Assembly (NCBI GenBank): GCA_026929865.2
Contig: CM049403.1
Location: 6,408,001 to 6,472,000, forward strand
Source: Hyperoplus lanceolatus
Taxonomy: Eukaryota; Chordata; Actinopteri; Uranoscopiformes; Ammodytidae
DNA: 64,000 bases
Direction of reading: 5' to 3'
Shown: positions 11,804-26,800 of the stretch, in pieces
Layout: each line of letters begins with the position of its first letter
Position numbering within the stretch: the stretch's first letter is position 1
The notes under the pieces: model-generated
What the model was told of the DNA's origin: nothing
What the model saw: only the letters and a program-made list of their open reading frames with translations
The model's database searches: none
Program-made: the position numbers and the translations under genes

Positions 11804-14800
11804 CTACTCAAAATCAAAAATCTCTGCCTCTTTCTCTTTCCAAAACGCAAAACTCCGATCGATGTATTTACAGATTTCATCATTGCTGAAACTGGAGATG
11901 TCAGTCCCTTTGTTGACCACTCCCTCGTCGGGTGTCGGTGTCTGCACAATGACTTTTGGGAGTTTAAACTCTGGGAGGCTATGTTTCACCACCTCGGCAG
12001 GGCTTTCAGACGGACTCACAGTGTTACCAAAGAACTTGACTTTAATGTCCTCAAAGCCGTCTTGCCACTCGCGGTTCCCGGCCTCGATGTCCTGTATGAC
12101 GGCCTTATGGAAGTCCCTGACCAGCTCCCAGGGAAAGCTCCCCACGTGGTCGAACACCTCGAAACACAGCAGGTGCCTGACTTTGCGTTCGTCCGCCGGC
12201 AGCTCCAGCTCCAGGATGTGAAAGTATCCCAGCATGAACAGATCCAGGGTCAAGTTGTCGTACTCCATCGGCTCGCCATCCACACGAGGCAGGAACTGCT
12301 CTGGGGAGTAGAGCGCCTGCTGCCTGTGGAGCCTGTGGATAACAAACAATGGTTATTTAATATATAACCACCACTTATTTGGTATTTTTCCCTTCAAAGA
12401 TAAATGAATACAATGAATAACCGATTTTGAGGAGGTGTGGATTTACTAATGGATTGTTGAACAATTCACATCCATTTTTATGCTGTAAAATGTACATTGT
12501 TAAGTTGTATACTGGATATTTAATCAAACTGAACATTTGCTTCAAAATGTATCCTGAATTTGGGATTTTAAAGCTGCATGAATTGACTTTTTGGCCACAT
12601 GGAAGCAGAGTAACTCAACAAGCTAAACACCTGACTTATTAGCATGCATAGCTAAAGGTGGAGTCAGCGATTCCGGATAAATATTGTCGTCAAAATCAGA
12701 GCCTAGTCTGTGTGTTAACACCCAATTATTTTTTTCAGCGCTCACACAGTATGGACAGGTAGCTGATTGTGAGGAGCTACATACATGGCTCACGATATGA
12801 TATAACATGATGCATTGCGATACAATACATATTGCGATATTCCACATAGATCAATGAAAATGTAAAAAAAGAGCCTAAAGCTGGGGTATATGATTTCTGA
12901 TTGGTCAAAGTTAACATGAGCTGTACACTTTGACCAATCAGAGCGAGGCTCTGATTCTCTGTTCTTATTGGCTGTTGGGACTGTCCATTCACTTTGGCAC
13001 GACTTTGTTGGTTTAGAGCGTGTCAGGGAGGGACCATAGGGGAGGGACCAAAGAGAACAAGTGGAGCGGTTGAGGTATTTGAATTCGAATCTCTATCCCA
13101 ACTGCCATTTTCTCCCCAAATCCTCCACCCCAGCTTTAAGTAGTAAGTAAGTTGCTGTGTAAGATCTGAGTGGTCTTAATCATATTATACTAAGCTCAAA
13201 CTATAATTCAAATTATAGTAGAAGTATTGTGACATCCACAACAGCAGAGGTTGTGGTTCAAAACCTATTTTAAACCTGAATTTTTTCTCTCTAAAATATA
13301 CAGTTTTTGGAACTGATGATACAATACAGATATCACAAAAATAAATATCACAATATATATATATCACTATTTTAGCACAACCGTAGCTCCAGCTAGTGTA
13401 AAGAAATAGTGTGTTGTGATATAGTAAGTTATAAAGTGTCCTGCAGCCCTACCTGCGTATCTGCCTGGACGGGACACTGGAGATCATGCTCCTCCAGTTG
13501 CCCAGCATCTTGTTGACGGCGCTCCTCTGCTTGAAGAAATGTCCCAGAGAACTGTTCATCATCTTGGCCTGGGCGCTGCTCTCCACGCTGCCCCTACGAC
13601 CACACCCAGCTTTGTCTCCCGTCCCCGTGTCTCCTCCGATGCTCATCTTCCTCTCTGCTGCGTCCCTGCTCTTCAGTGTTACGGTGTAGGCAGATTTCTT
13701 CCAGTGGCCTAAGAACAGCACCACTATACGCTCCTTCCTCAGGCTGGTGGTCTCCTGGACGTCTGGGACATTTTCGTCGTAGTCGATGCCGGAGTCACTG
13801 TTCTGGTCTATCTCCGGGGCTGGACTGGAGGCTTTGGGCTCTTTGTCTGGCTCCGTGGCCTCCAGTTGTGTGGAAGAACTTAACACAAGGGCCTCCTCTG
13901 GCTCCTCAGACAGTTCTTGTGAGTTCTTGGTCTCAAAATTAGACTTCAGGGTGCTTACAGACACTCCAAACTGTTGGATCTCGTCCACTATGCTCTCCCT
14001 GCGGCCCCTGGTGGAGTTTTGTCTCTCTGGCGTCTGGGAGAAGACAGTGACTAGGTCTGTGTTGGGCATCTTGCAGTAGGGCTGGTCCGTCAGGTTGGTC
14101 ATGAGCAGAGACATGCTCTTCACGATGCCCGAGATGCGTCCGCACCACACCGGTAGAGGGACTAGGCTGGTGAACTTTCTGAACTGTGTGTTGACAGTGA
14201 TGTTGACTATGGGGGCGGGCAGGATGTTCCGGAGCTCCTCGGCCAGACGAGCCAGCTCCAGCTCGTAGCCCTCACAGTTCCTCTGTAAGGAGACGCTGGC
14301 GATCTGCTGCTCCAGATAGATGAGGTCATTCTCAGTCAGCAGCTCACCAGAGGGCCCAAGGATGGCGTTGTGGGCTGGGGAGTACCTCCAGCTGACTTTG
14401 GCGTATCTGTTCCCATTCTCCTTTTAGGAGAAAAAGGCAGATAAAAGAGGGTGTCTTATTTAAATATATATATATTTTTTAAATGGCTTACAGAGGAAAA
14501 GAGTAATAGTATTGGCTTGACCAGCAATGGTGTGTTATCAGACATTACCTTCCTCCTCTGATCCTCCTCATCCAGCAGCCGGGCCTGCAGCTGCCTCACC
14601 ATGACCTGTCTCTTCCACTCTGCGATGGGACGGCCTCGCTCGTCGTGAGTGGGCACCAAGTAGTCGATGTCCGACAGGTTGGCCTCCTCTGTGGGCAGGA
14701 CCACCATCTTGTTCTGCACAGATACATGGCATTCATACTTAGAAGAATAGAAGGGACTTATAAGGGAGGAAAGGATGTTGAAAATAACAAAGCTTATTGC

Positions 14801-17800
14801 ACATACTGCTTGTCCAGGGAAGACTCCTGATATCCCCGATTGTTTGAAGGATTGTATGGACTTCATGTCGCCGAGAAGTTTTCCTCCAGCCAGGAAATTT
14901 GTATCAGGCACCATCTTATCAGCACAGACGGTAACCTCGCTCACAGCGGCCGTGGGCTGGCTGAAACCTTTAAAAACTGAAATCCAAATTAGATAAGTCT
15001 TACTCCCTTCAAAGTCATTAAATGGACACACACATTTTTCTCCAGCGAGAACAGAATTACAGGAATTTCTAGATGATAAAAATAAAGTACGCTACAGGAC
15101 ACAGAAGCTGGTTTTATGCCACGTTCACAACTAAACCAGTGGAGCTCCTTATTTTTCATTTTCATTTAACTTTTATTTATCCTCGAGAGACCAATTGAGG
15201 GGTGACCCTCATTTTCAATGATGTCGAGTCAAAACAAATTCAAAACAACAATACATACAAAATATTCAATGCAAATACACCAAATACACAAGTGAAGAGA
15301 AGAGAAAAAAAAACAATTGAAACATTTACAAAGTGGTGAAGAGTGGCAGCAATTAAAAGGAATAAAGTACAATATAGCCTAATTAAAACAGTTACAAGTA
15401 GAGTTTGGCAGATCCAAGATAGTCTGTTTAAATTGGCCAAAGGATATGAATGTATTTAGTTTAATTTGTTGCTGTAAGTTGTTCCAGGAGTCGGGGCACT
15501 GAAGCTAAAAGCTGTCTTTCCCAGCTCAGACCGGGCTTGTGGGACATAAAGCATAAGCATGTCAGTGGAGCGGGTTTGATAAAGCCCATCTGAAATGTGC
15601 AGCATTTCAGTTAAATAACGAGGAAGCTTCCCGGTCAAGGCTTTGTAAATAAAAATGTGCCAATGTGCGTCACGTCTCTCTTTAAGAGAGGACCACCCAA
15701 CCTTTTCATATAAGAGACAATGGTGTGTATCATAAGCATCTCCTGTGATGAATCTTAAAGCAGAGTGAAAAACAAAGTCTAGGAGTTTAAGACATGAATG
15801 TGATGCATGCCGGTAGACCACATCACCTTAATCAAGGACAGACATGAAAACTGCCTCAATAATCCTTTTCCTACTAAATAAAGGGAAGGTGGTTATATTC
15901 CTATAAAAATAGCCAATTTTTTGTCGTAGTCGACAAACAAGATTTTTTATATGAAAATGAAAAGTGAGTTTATCATCTAACCAGATGCCGAGATATTTAT
16001 ACTCTGTGACTCTTTCAATTAAAAATCCATTCTTTGTAAACATATTAAAATCATTAAAATGTGTAGTTTTTGCTCTGGAGAAACACATATATTTGGTTTT
16101 GTCTGTATTAAGAACAAGCCTGAGGTCCACTAGACAGTCCTGCAGGGTGTTAAAAGAGCTTTGTAGGTTCTCAATAGATTGGTGCACCGAATCGGAAATG
16201 CAATACAGTACTGTGTCGTCAGCGTATAGATGGGCGTGACAGTTTTTTAGCGATGAAACAATGTTATTTATATAAATTGTGAAAAGAACTGGACCTAAAA
16301 TTGAGCCCTGTGGGACACCATTTGTAATAGTTAAAAACTCAGACTGGTATCTTCCCAGTTTAACTGACTGCTGTCTATCAGAGAGATAGTCCCTAAACCA
16401 GCTACATGCAGACTGATCAAAGCCAATGTCATGCAGCCTCTGTAAAAGCAAATGGTGGTCAACAGTATCAAAGGCCTTTGAAAGATCAATAAAAAGTGCT
16501 GCACAGTGCTTTTTCTTGTCTAATGCTGTAACAATGTTGTCTACAACCAAAGTCACAGCAGAGACAGTACTGTGGCCTGCCCTAAAACCAGATTGGAATG
16601 GGCTCAAAATGGAAGCACTAGTTAGAAATGTTTTTAATTGATTATTAATAAGTGATTCTAGAATTTTTGCGAGGCCTGGGAGTTTGGAAATTGGCCTGTA
16701 GTTATTAAGATTATTCTTGTCACCACCTTTATGTAAAGGAATTACATGAGCTTTTTTCCAAATTTTAGGAACTATTCCAGAGGAGATGGAAAGATTAAAA
16801 ATATGGGTAATTTGTTTTGATATTATATGTGTAGAGAGCTTGATTGAAAAGGGGTCCAAATTGTCCTCTCCCATGTACTTCTTGGGGTTGATGGCGAGGA
16901 GTGCATCTACAACAACACTTGTGGGAAGGAGATCAAGGCTGAAAAGAGGAGTTTGAGAGACAGGTGGTACGTTACTACTGGTGGTAGAAGGCCTATATCC
17001 TCCATTCTGAAAGAGCTGACCAGTAGCTACAAAATGTTTATTAAAAGCTAAGCCAATCTCTTTTTGATCATTGAGAGTGTGACCATTTAATTTGATCTGA
17101 GTGGGAACTGTGCTAGAATTGTTTTTATTATAGTTCACAGCTTTCCAAAATAGTGCAGGGTTAGAGTAGCAGTTTGAGATTAATTCAAGGTAGTATTCAG
17201 ATTTGGCTTTCCTGACCATGGCTGTGCATTTATTCCTAAGGTGTCTAAAAATTGTCCAATTTGTATTATCTCCAGAGCGTCTAGCTACAGAACATGCTTT
17301 ATTTCTCTCGGAAAATAAATCAGACAGTTCACTTGTAAACCAGGGGTTTGATCTATTTTTTACTCTGTTTTTTTAGGGGTGCATGCTTGTTTATAATTGA
17401 GGTGAAAGTATTGATGAAATGGTCTAAGGCTAACTCAACATCCGAAATTTGCGTAGTCAGTTGAATGTCACTATGATGGAGATCAATTAAAAAGGCTTGC
17501 TCATTAAAACCTTTAAAATTACGCTTAATTAGGATTTTAGGTTGAGATCTTTTTAAATGAATACTTCTGATACAGGCCACTGGGCAGTGATCACTAATCC
17601 CAAGCTCAAAGACACCAGCTGAGGCAATTTTATTTATTTTATTTGATAAGATTAAATCTATTAAAGTTGATTTTGCTGGGTTTTTAGATTAGGTCTTGTG
17701 GGCTCAGTTATTAATTGTATAAGATTAATGTTGCTACAGATTTCTTTGAAAGATTCAGAGGCACCAGAAAGCCAGTCAACGTTAAAATCACCCATCACAA

Positions 17801-20800
17801 TTACCTCTCTATTTACATAACTGGAGAGCATATGTGCTAGATCGTTTAAGGAGCTAGTTACAGCTGAAGGGGGCCTATAGACACCAATTACACATACACT
17901 TCCGGCTTGTCGAGGGTGAACAGCTATTACTGAGAGCAGCGGAGAATTCAGATTCTGAAAATCTCTAAAAATCTCTGGAGATGTCCAAAAAAGGAAAAAA
18001 CACTGATAAGGAAGAGGACAAAGGCTTTGCCGAAGAAATGAAAAAACAGTTGGCAGACTTGATGAAAGGAATGTTGGCAGAGTTGGCAGAGTTGAAGAGA
18101 GAAATAAAAAGTGAGAGGGAGACGGAGCGAGCACAGCGGAAGGCTGAGCTGGCTGGAATTATGGAAGAATGGATGGGGCGTTTTGATGTAAAAATCAAAG
18201 AGAAAATTGCTGCTGGTCTGAAGCCACTGATGATCGAATTGAAGGAACTTCATGCCGTCAATGTGAAGAAAGATCAGCTCTTGAAAGAGCTTGGAGATAA
18301 AATTGATGAACAAGAACAACAAGCAAAAAACAGAGATGTGATCCTGACTGGTTTGGATATTAAACCTTGGTCGCATGCAGCTGCCGGGAATGGAGAAGAA
18401 GAGGGCGATACAGGGAATGTAACGGTGGAAAAACAAGTGGCAATGTTTCTGAGAAGCAAAGCCATTAATCTGGATCTAGAGAACGTGGAGTCCTGTTTTC
18501 TTCTCCCGAAGGGGAAATTCGCCAAAAAGCGTGCTGTCATTCTGAAATTTGTGAGTAGAAAGCATAAGATAAACCTGCTCAGTCAAGGCAAGAAGCTTAA
18601 AGGTGAACACATTGGAATGAGTGAAAATTTAACCAAGAGAAAGGCTTATTTGGCCTATCAAGCGAGAGGGTTAAAAAAATGTGGTCAGGTCCAACAAACT
18701 TGGACGAGAGATGGAAGAATCTTCATCAAAATGAATGGAGCTACACCCGAAGAAGCCAAAATTGTGCAAATCAAAACGGAGGAGGATTTGGATCAATTCC
18801 GGAGGGACGAGGATTAAAGAAGGCAAAAGCATGGACTTTTTGGATTAAAGAAGGCAATAGCATGGACTTTGAACTAAAGGGATTTTAACTGGTTTGTGTC
18901 AAAATGTAAGGTTTGAAATCGTAAATACAATGTGCTCTGCTATTATTTATTATCAACTGTGTGTTCAGAACACCCGATTCAAAAATTGAAGACTTTCTCT
19001 GACTGAAGAATTTGTAAATACACTGCATGTTTTGGGACTGTAGCCGAGGTCAGCAGACACACTGACTGTTTTGAATACTTTTGCAGATGTGTTTAGGCTA
19101 CTAGAGAAGAAATGGACAAGGCCATATCTGCATTGTCACAGGCAGAGAGGAAAATAGAGACCTAAAATTATCTGTGTTTTAGAATGATTCTTCTTAAAAA
19201 AAAAAAAAAAGATAAAAAAAATGTTCTAACTGTAGTAGCTGTGTATCTGTGTATCTGAATCTTATGGCAGTGGGGGCGGGACCCGATAAGCCTTTGGCTT
19301 CTCCTGCTTCCCTTCGGACGATAACACAAAGTAATATGTATCAATATGCAATGAGAAAATTATGTATTATGTGTAATTGTCCGGAAGAATAATAAATAAA
19401 TAAATAAATAAATTACAACAAAACAATCATTTGACGATAAAGATAATCCTAGCGCGATAAATTCAAAGCAATTTGGAACAGAGACAGCATGTAAAAGTGT
19501 TACAGAATAACAGGATTTAACATATACAGCTACTCCCCCACCCCTAGTGTTTCTGTCTATTCTGAATAAGTTATAATCATTTATTGCCACAATAGAGTCA
19601 TCTGTACTCTTCTTATCATGTTGGCCACCCAAAATAAATTATTGACAGGGGCCCATCTGTATGAAAACACATTATTTACAAGAAGTTTTGCTGTTATAAT
19701 TGATGTTCTAATTACTCTTACCACAAAAAGAAGGATGCGCAGCAGATAAGCTTTTCTCTTTCCCATATAACAGAATAGTGCCACCACTGGCTTATACAGT
19801 AGGCACTAGGCATAATGGAAGGATCACTTCATCCACCTCTCTTCTTACCCAGGTGCGCTTTTAGCTGGAAATGCTTGTACTTTCACTATTAAACATAGCC
19901 GTGAGTTTTACTTTTGATTTTTTACGATTTGAACTCACTTTGTGAATTTGCTTAGTTAAATCCAGTTGTTGACCTCTGATTATATATACTGTATATAAAG
20001 AGATTCAATTGTTTTTCTCACCAGAGCGTTTTGAATTGATTTGGATCTTTTCTATTCTGACGGCTGATAACTGAGGCCCCGGGGCGGGTGTGGATGAAGC
20101 AGCAGGTGCAGGCAGGGCCGGAGGGTATCGGGCCTGCGGGGTATCCTCACTCTCAGGTTGCTAATTTGGACACACAAAAATGTAGAGAGATATGAACCGA
20201 TTGCTTCGGGCTATAACAGGAAATTGTAACAAATGGAAAACGTGTTAGGAAATGTGAACTCAGTGTTTACCTTTAAACTATCCATGGGTTTGTTAGGGCT
20301 GTAAGTGTCCATGCATGTGTCACTCAGGCAGCCGTAGTAATCTTCCTCCCTGCAGCGCTGCAACAACACAGCCGGCTTCACCTTCACTACCTCCTCCACC
20401 GGCGCAATCACCTCGATGGGCTTATCTGCACAGGCTGTCTGCAAATGTCCAACATTGAATACTGTTTAAGAATAAATATTATTATCTGTGTAAATAATTT
20501 CTGGTAAAATCAAGAAGGTATCAGTGCATTTGTGGCCATTGCAAGAGCAATTGTAGGTAATTGTAATTACATTTTTGTACATTGTTAGAATGTTAAAGCC
20601 TGGCTCTGAGAATAGGTGACACAAACCCTAAAACTAGTGGAAGTCCCTGATTGCAAAACAGCTGATGTATGAAGTGCTCGAAATTACAATGGATCAACAA
20701 AATACAAATACAACAAAAATAAAACTTGTGACAAATCTGGTACATCTGGGGCCTCATTTATAAAGCTTTGCGTGGGATTCACGTGGAAGCTGGCGTACGG

Positions 20801-23800
20801 AAGAAATGTAGGATGTACGTGCGAACAAATATATTCGGATTTATAAAACAGTGCGCACTAACGTCCTATGCCTGTTTCCCTTTATAAATCACAATCAACT
20901 CTATATGTGGCGCAGCCTTTGCGGGCTTCACGTACCGCCCATATTTATCCATACATAGTCATTGACACGCCCGAATTAACATAATTTACTGAGTGCATGA
21001 AGGCGGAAGTGGCAATCGCCGACTGAAAGGGAAATGGAAAAATAGACTCCACACGGTGTGGATCACTGCGGTCACCCCGAAGTACCCGATGGAGAAGCAG
21101 CGAACAGGGAAAATATAGTTTGGTGGCAGTGTGAGCGTAAAGGCGTCAGAGTGCAGCCTGTGGCGATCTCTGTGAACGCTGTGGCCGAAATAAAAATAAG
21201 CGATCCGACATAAAAGTGGACGCAAACAAGTGCATATCCTCACACAACAGTGTGCGAGCTGGGGGCACTGAGACCCCCCATGAGATACAGATTCGGAGAA
21301 TTCATCCCGGGGCAGTGACGGGCGGCGAAGGGTTAATAATAAACTTCACAGTCCCTTTCAAAACACAATTGCGACGTGCTTAAACACAAAGAAAAACACA
21401 TAGATAAAACGGACTAAAAGCCGCGAAAAATTAGCACAGTATGTGATGTACAGTAGGCTTGTCTCCTGTCACTCCTGTCTGCCTGATTGAGGCATCGAGA
21501 ACAGCGTCAGTGTTCGGGAGGCAGTGGCGAAGTGGGTAGGGAGTTTGCCTCTGGAGTGCATTGTCGGAGGTTCGATTCCCCGCCTACCCACATGTCGAAG
21601 TGTCCCTGGGCAAGACACTGAACCCCAAATTGCTCCCGATGGTTCAGACAGCGCCTTGCATGGCAGCTACTGCCATCGGTGTTTGAGTGTATGTATAAAA
21701 ATGTGCATTGTGAAGCGCCTTGTGACCCTGGTCTGTGAAGGGCGCTATATAAATAAAAGCTTACTTACTTACTTACTTAAAAGTAATATGCTGTATTCCA
21801 CCTCAATATTATCAGAATGAATTCCACAACATGCAGATAGGTTATTCTTTAATAACTGCAGAGCTTATTCAAACGTTGCTGTTTTTTGTTTTTTTTGCAC
21901 TCATATATCTAGGCTATTTAATTCGTTTTGTTTTTGTTGGTATCACTCCATGGAATAATCCGTGGAGGCATTTGTTCATTAGTTGTAAGAATGGCTTCAT
22001 CCGTTTTGCAAAGGAACTCCCAATATATGATAGACCTACATGGCTTATAATAGGCCTATCTGGATTCATTTTACACTAACACATTCGTTCTCGCACTTCA
22101 TACATGTGCCGACGGAGTCGCCGTTTCTCCTTTCTCCACTTTCTGTGCGTACGCATGGGTCAGAGTTTGCGTGGAGGACCGCACATCTTCCCGTCAAGTT
22201 TGGTTTTTATAAATCCCAATATTTGCGTAGAAATTGGCGTGCGCCTTCTTCTTTCAGACAGTTTACATGTAAAACAGTTTGAGTGACAAAATTAATTTTT
22301 GATTGTTTGGATTAACAGATATTCATATAAGTCATATGTATTTGGTTGTGCCCACTGGTAGAATATACTGTACAGTATAAAGCAGAATGAGAGCAGTTAC
22401 ACTTTGTAAGAGATAGAAAGGTAAATATATGGCCATGTAAAAAAAAAGGTTTTGTTAGTAGTAGATTAGTTTGGATTGTTTTTGTTACAGGTCAGTTTGA
22501 CAAGTTGTTGTAAAAGGAGATTTCATCTGGGAGAGGTATTTTCCCAACAAATAAGATTCAGTCATGAATATTAGAATAATCAATTGATTCTCAGAAAAGG
22601 GAAATAAAAACTAGGCTAAATAAAATGACTTAATAATGACTTTATAGAATGAAAAAAACAAAACATTTTATAGCCTTTTAACGACGTGCACTATGAACGA
22701 TAAAGGACCAAAACAATCGCACGGGATCGTCAGCAACCTCAGATAATTGGAAGCATTTCACACCACTCTAGGGAGGATGTCGGATGTATGGAACCATTTA
22801 GATCCCCCTTTAATGAACCTGCGTTGTCCTAATGCACTCCATGCAGAATGCATATCAAATTCAGCTCTCCAAGGACATTATTAGTAACCAAAACATCAAA
22901 GGCAGCCCCTAATATGCTGCCGCATGCTGTTGTGCTTTGTGTCCATGAGGTGGTCCTTGCCATTTCCTCTCACACGGCACTTTGATGTAGGACAGCACGA
23001 AATATGCTGTGACACTGCTCGGGCGGAGGGATACACTTCCCCGAAGTTGTGCAATCCATAAATAGATAAACAAGGGAGGCCTAGGGAAAAGAGAAGGGAG
23101 CCTGATTCCTTCATGACCCTTTTTGTAAGAGTTCAATGTCCAAAAAGCTATAATGAAATGTGTGTGTGTGTGTGTCTAATTAGACCCATTGGCCAGAGAG
23201 AGCATTTGGTTTTCATCAGCACCCCATCACAATTGCCACGCAGATACAGATAGCCTGGCCCCGTTTTGGCCTGGATCCACTCTCCCTCTATCAAAGAGCC
23301 ACGAGGAGCCCGATCACTACGGATTAGGAGCCAAGAGTTAGGAAACACAACTGCTCAGCACTGTCTCCCTGGTGGACACGCTAGCTCCAGTAATCTGCGG
23401 TCCCCGTGGGTCCAGTCGTGAGAGAGTTGGGAGTATTTCAGAACGCCATGTGTATTTAAAAAACATGTCTCGTAATTCTGAAATCCATCATTCAAACAAC
23501 ATTCAAATAGTTCACGTTCTTGGTGATAAATTGCAATGTGGAATGTATACAGTGGGTGTACATTATACACAGAACGCTATAGTGTAAATACACGTCCACT
23601 CACGTGTTAAAATAATCTCAGGTTTACTGAATGGAGGTAAATGTTAGAGAAGGCTGACAGACAGTGTTTGCCAACACTTTTTTTGCTGGTCAGATTGACA
23701 AGACAAGTTGTTGCTCAGCTGCATATTCATCTTCCTCATGCTGGAACATTGTAACAACTGCTGGACCGGACAACAATAGGAAGAAAGGAAGTCAACAATG

Positions 23801-26800
23801 ACACTATATATTAAGGTCATGAGCCTGGAGTATTAGTCATAGCTAACCGTAAGAGGCCACAGCTGATCAGAAAGTAGGTAAAACGCAGCCAAGACATCTG
23901 CTAGCAAGGGCCTGTTTAACCACACTAACAACATTTTCCTTTCATTTTCATAAAAACCAATCACTCAGCCTGTCCACTCACTTCCTTAAGAACATGAAAA
24001 GAAAATGTAGTTAAGAAACTAAAAAGGAGTATAAGCAAGCAAAAAAGAAACAGCATAAAAAGTACAAATAATAGTGAAAAAGATCAGTAAACCAAACTAA
24101 AACTCACTAACCTTGAACAATTGCCCCAGTGCCGGTGTGACTTCACTGCACTGTGTTAACTCCACCGCCTCGTACGGACAGGTATCCCGGGGCGGACACG
24201 CTGCGTTGTGGAAGTGACACTATCTTAAGATCAGCGACCATTCGTTTGACACCATCGTGAGCATCTGTGCCTGTGTTCCAAGGCCCGCCAGGCAATAAAC
24301 AATAAACTCTGATCGGAGAATGCTGTTAATAATTAAGGGAAAAGGATAGGATGGCCTGGTAATGTCACTCATGCACGGACAAACCAATGGCCATGTTGTT
24401 TCACAAAGGCAGGTTTCAGCGGAAGACTTGTCAAAGCAGCTCAGAAAAAGAGACATTTTATCCATGCACGTTCAGGGGCTTTTTTCCACTAGGGACAATT
24501 GAATGGAGGAACAACAAGCTTTTTTTCCCCCTTTTTTCCGTGAGTCTACCTGGTCAAATGTGACAGTGGAAACACAATGTGACACCATAAGCTTAGATAG
24601 ATGGGTTTAACTGTTAATGTGGAAAAGCTGACAACAACAAACTGAGTGCGGTGACAAATTGTGGCACAAGATTCTGTGGCGGAAATCATCCACTAGTTCA
24701 TCAATTTCATAGTGTATATTACACCTGCCTCAACACAACTGATGCATTCCAGCTTAGAACAGTAAAAAAGGTCACATATTGTGCTAAACTTCAGGTTAAA
24801 AATTGTAATTTGGGTTTCTAATATAAACGGATTTCATGGTGTAATGTCAAGAAAAACTCTTTATATTTCTTCCTATGACATTTCTGAAACTCCTCTTTTC
24901 AGCCTCTGTATGAAACACTCCGTTTTAGGGCCGCCATCCAAAGAGTCCAGTCTGCTCTGATTGGCCCAGAATCTAACTGCTGGATAGCTTATCACAGGTG
25001 GAGGTAGTGCTAACCTTGCGTTCCAAATCGCATAGTCTCTTTTTTTTATTCTACATACTAGAGGAGAACGGGGTTGGTAGGCACACTTTTTACTCTAGTG
25101 TGAATTGCTCATCACCAAAACATCTTTCAATAGTCATCCCTACATTGAATTGAAGCTTAAGATGTGGTAATTTTCCAACTTATAGTAATAAAAAAAGTTA
25201 TTTACCATCAAAGACACCCTGACACATTGTGACAACAAACCCCATCATGGGGACGGTTCTCACACATTGGGAAAAATCTTAAAAAGAAGGCAAGAAGGCA
25301 GAACTACATGATTTGAAAGTTTAATTGCATTGTCAAGTTGACAAATACGCCTACACAACTTAATGCAGCTTAACACAAAATGAGCAAGGAAGACGAACAG
25401 GAAACCCATATTAAGACCAGCCTATGTAACAACATAAAGAACCAAACGAATAGGTCTAACAATAATAGCCTACTCAACTAGGCTACACATCTGAGTTACA
25501 GTGATGGCAAATGTAGTGTCTGCTCACTCCGACTAAGCAGAGCTTGTGTGCGCACTGGTTGCACATCCAACCATCCAACACTTCTCCCATACCTCTCTTG
25601 AACGGCTGTTGGAGAACGTTTCCATTCAAACCAAACAAAAAGTATTTTCTTGATCTGATGAAGACTCCACCTCCTGTCTCTTTCTCTTCTGTTTCTTCTT
25701 CCCCTGGGGTGGAGTGCACTGGGGTGCAGTAGCCTTGGCAGCTGGTCTAGATTGGGATGCACTGAGTCGTTTTGATTTTGTTTCCCTTTTTTCTTTTGCT
25801 TGCTAAATGCCTTTTCCTGCTCTATTATCTCCTTCTCTGGGGTGTCAGTGAGGATACAGCTTGACATTTTCTTTCGTTATTGGGTTCCTTTCCTCTCCCT
25901 AGGTCATCCTCGGACGAGTGCTCCAGCGGTGTTTCCAATCCTCCCGATCCTCCATGCATCTTGCTAGTTCGCCAGTGCTTTCTGCTACCACATCTTTCAG
26001 AAGTATGTCCACGTATGTGTTGGTTCTCATAGCACCAGCCTGCTGGCTGGGAGCTTACGGTGTCTCTGGCAATGACCGGCCAGTCTCATTCTCCTGGCTG
26101 CTACCTTCTCACTCATCCCTGGTAGCCCACCATACAGATGCTTGTTACCAACAAGCATCTGTCTGGTGGATGTTAAGTGCGCAAAGCATTATGGTGTAGC
26201 ACCCATCCAGAGACTTCTGTAGGGTGGGCTTCAGGGTCCAGGTTTCACAGCCATACAGTAGCACAGACTCCATAGAGCAATGCCCCCTGTTGTCATTAGG
26301 GGTGGATGGTCCGGGAGGATGTTGTAGGGGATTACCTCGGTTTTCTTGGCATTTAGCCTAAGACCAACCTTGGCACATTCCATCTCCACTCTGGTCAAGA
26401 GCTCTTGTACCTGCTCTTCCAGGTCCGATATCAGGCTGATGTCATCTGCATAGCTCAGGTCTGTTAGGACTACGGCAGGGAATCTCCTAGACCGCCTTGG
26501 TGTAATGGTGAAGCGGAGTTCCAGCTCTCGTACACTGATGGCTTGCCTGAGTGGCTGCAGCCTTTGGATAACATGTGACAACCAACCCCAAAGAAAATGT
26601 GACGACCAACCCCAACTGGAATTTATTGCTAGCATCAAGGCTTACAACCATCTCACAATTAGTTAGCTAGCTAACAACAATCTAAACTACAGCTTTCCCT
26701 TCACACTTTTTAAGGGCAACGAGTGTTTTGTTATAAACCCAATGTGTAACCCATGTGGTCACATGACCAATTTCTTCAATGTTTTTCTAGAAACAAGGGG

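Larger units (their letters stand above)
15138..19640 (-). mobile_element. 5'-truncated non-LTR retrotransposon (CR1/L2/Rex1-like), interrupted by another LINE
   Basis: Read on the minus strand: an endonuclease fragment at 19640-19418 ([12 protein letters not shown]), a break, the rest of the endonuclease at 17886-17353 ([17 protein letters not shown]), the reverse transcriptase at 17219-15828, and a C-terminal part to 15456. The 3' tail near 15138-15230 contains ATTTAACTTTTATTTATCC. The gap 17893-19410 is a different LINE in the opposite orientation, flanked by AATTACA at 17886-17892 and 19411-19417. It lies in an espnl intron. The 5' end is lost near 19640. Confidence 0.85.

Noticed and set aside
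11981-12367. 128-codon plus-strand frame
   Set aside because: Antisense shadow of the last espnl exon.
13676-14079. Plus-strand frames of 88-97 codons
   Set aside because: Antisense shadows of the 968-bp espnl exon on the minus strand.
21515-21600. tRNA-like A and B boxes
   Set aside because: They are the head of a SINE: the V-type core and CTTA tail follow directly, and a cloverleaf with proper acceptor stem is not formed.
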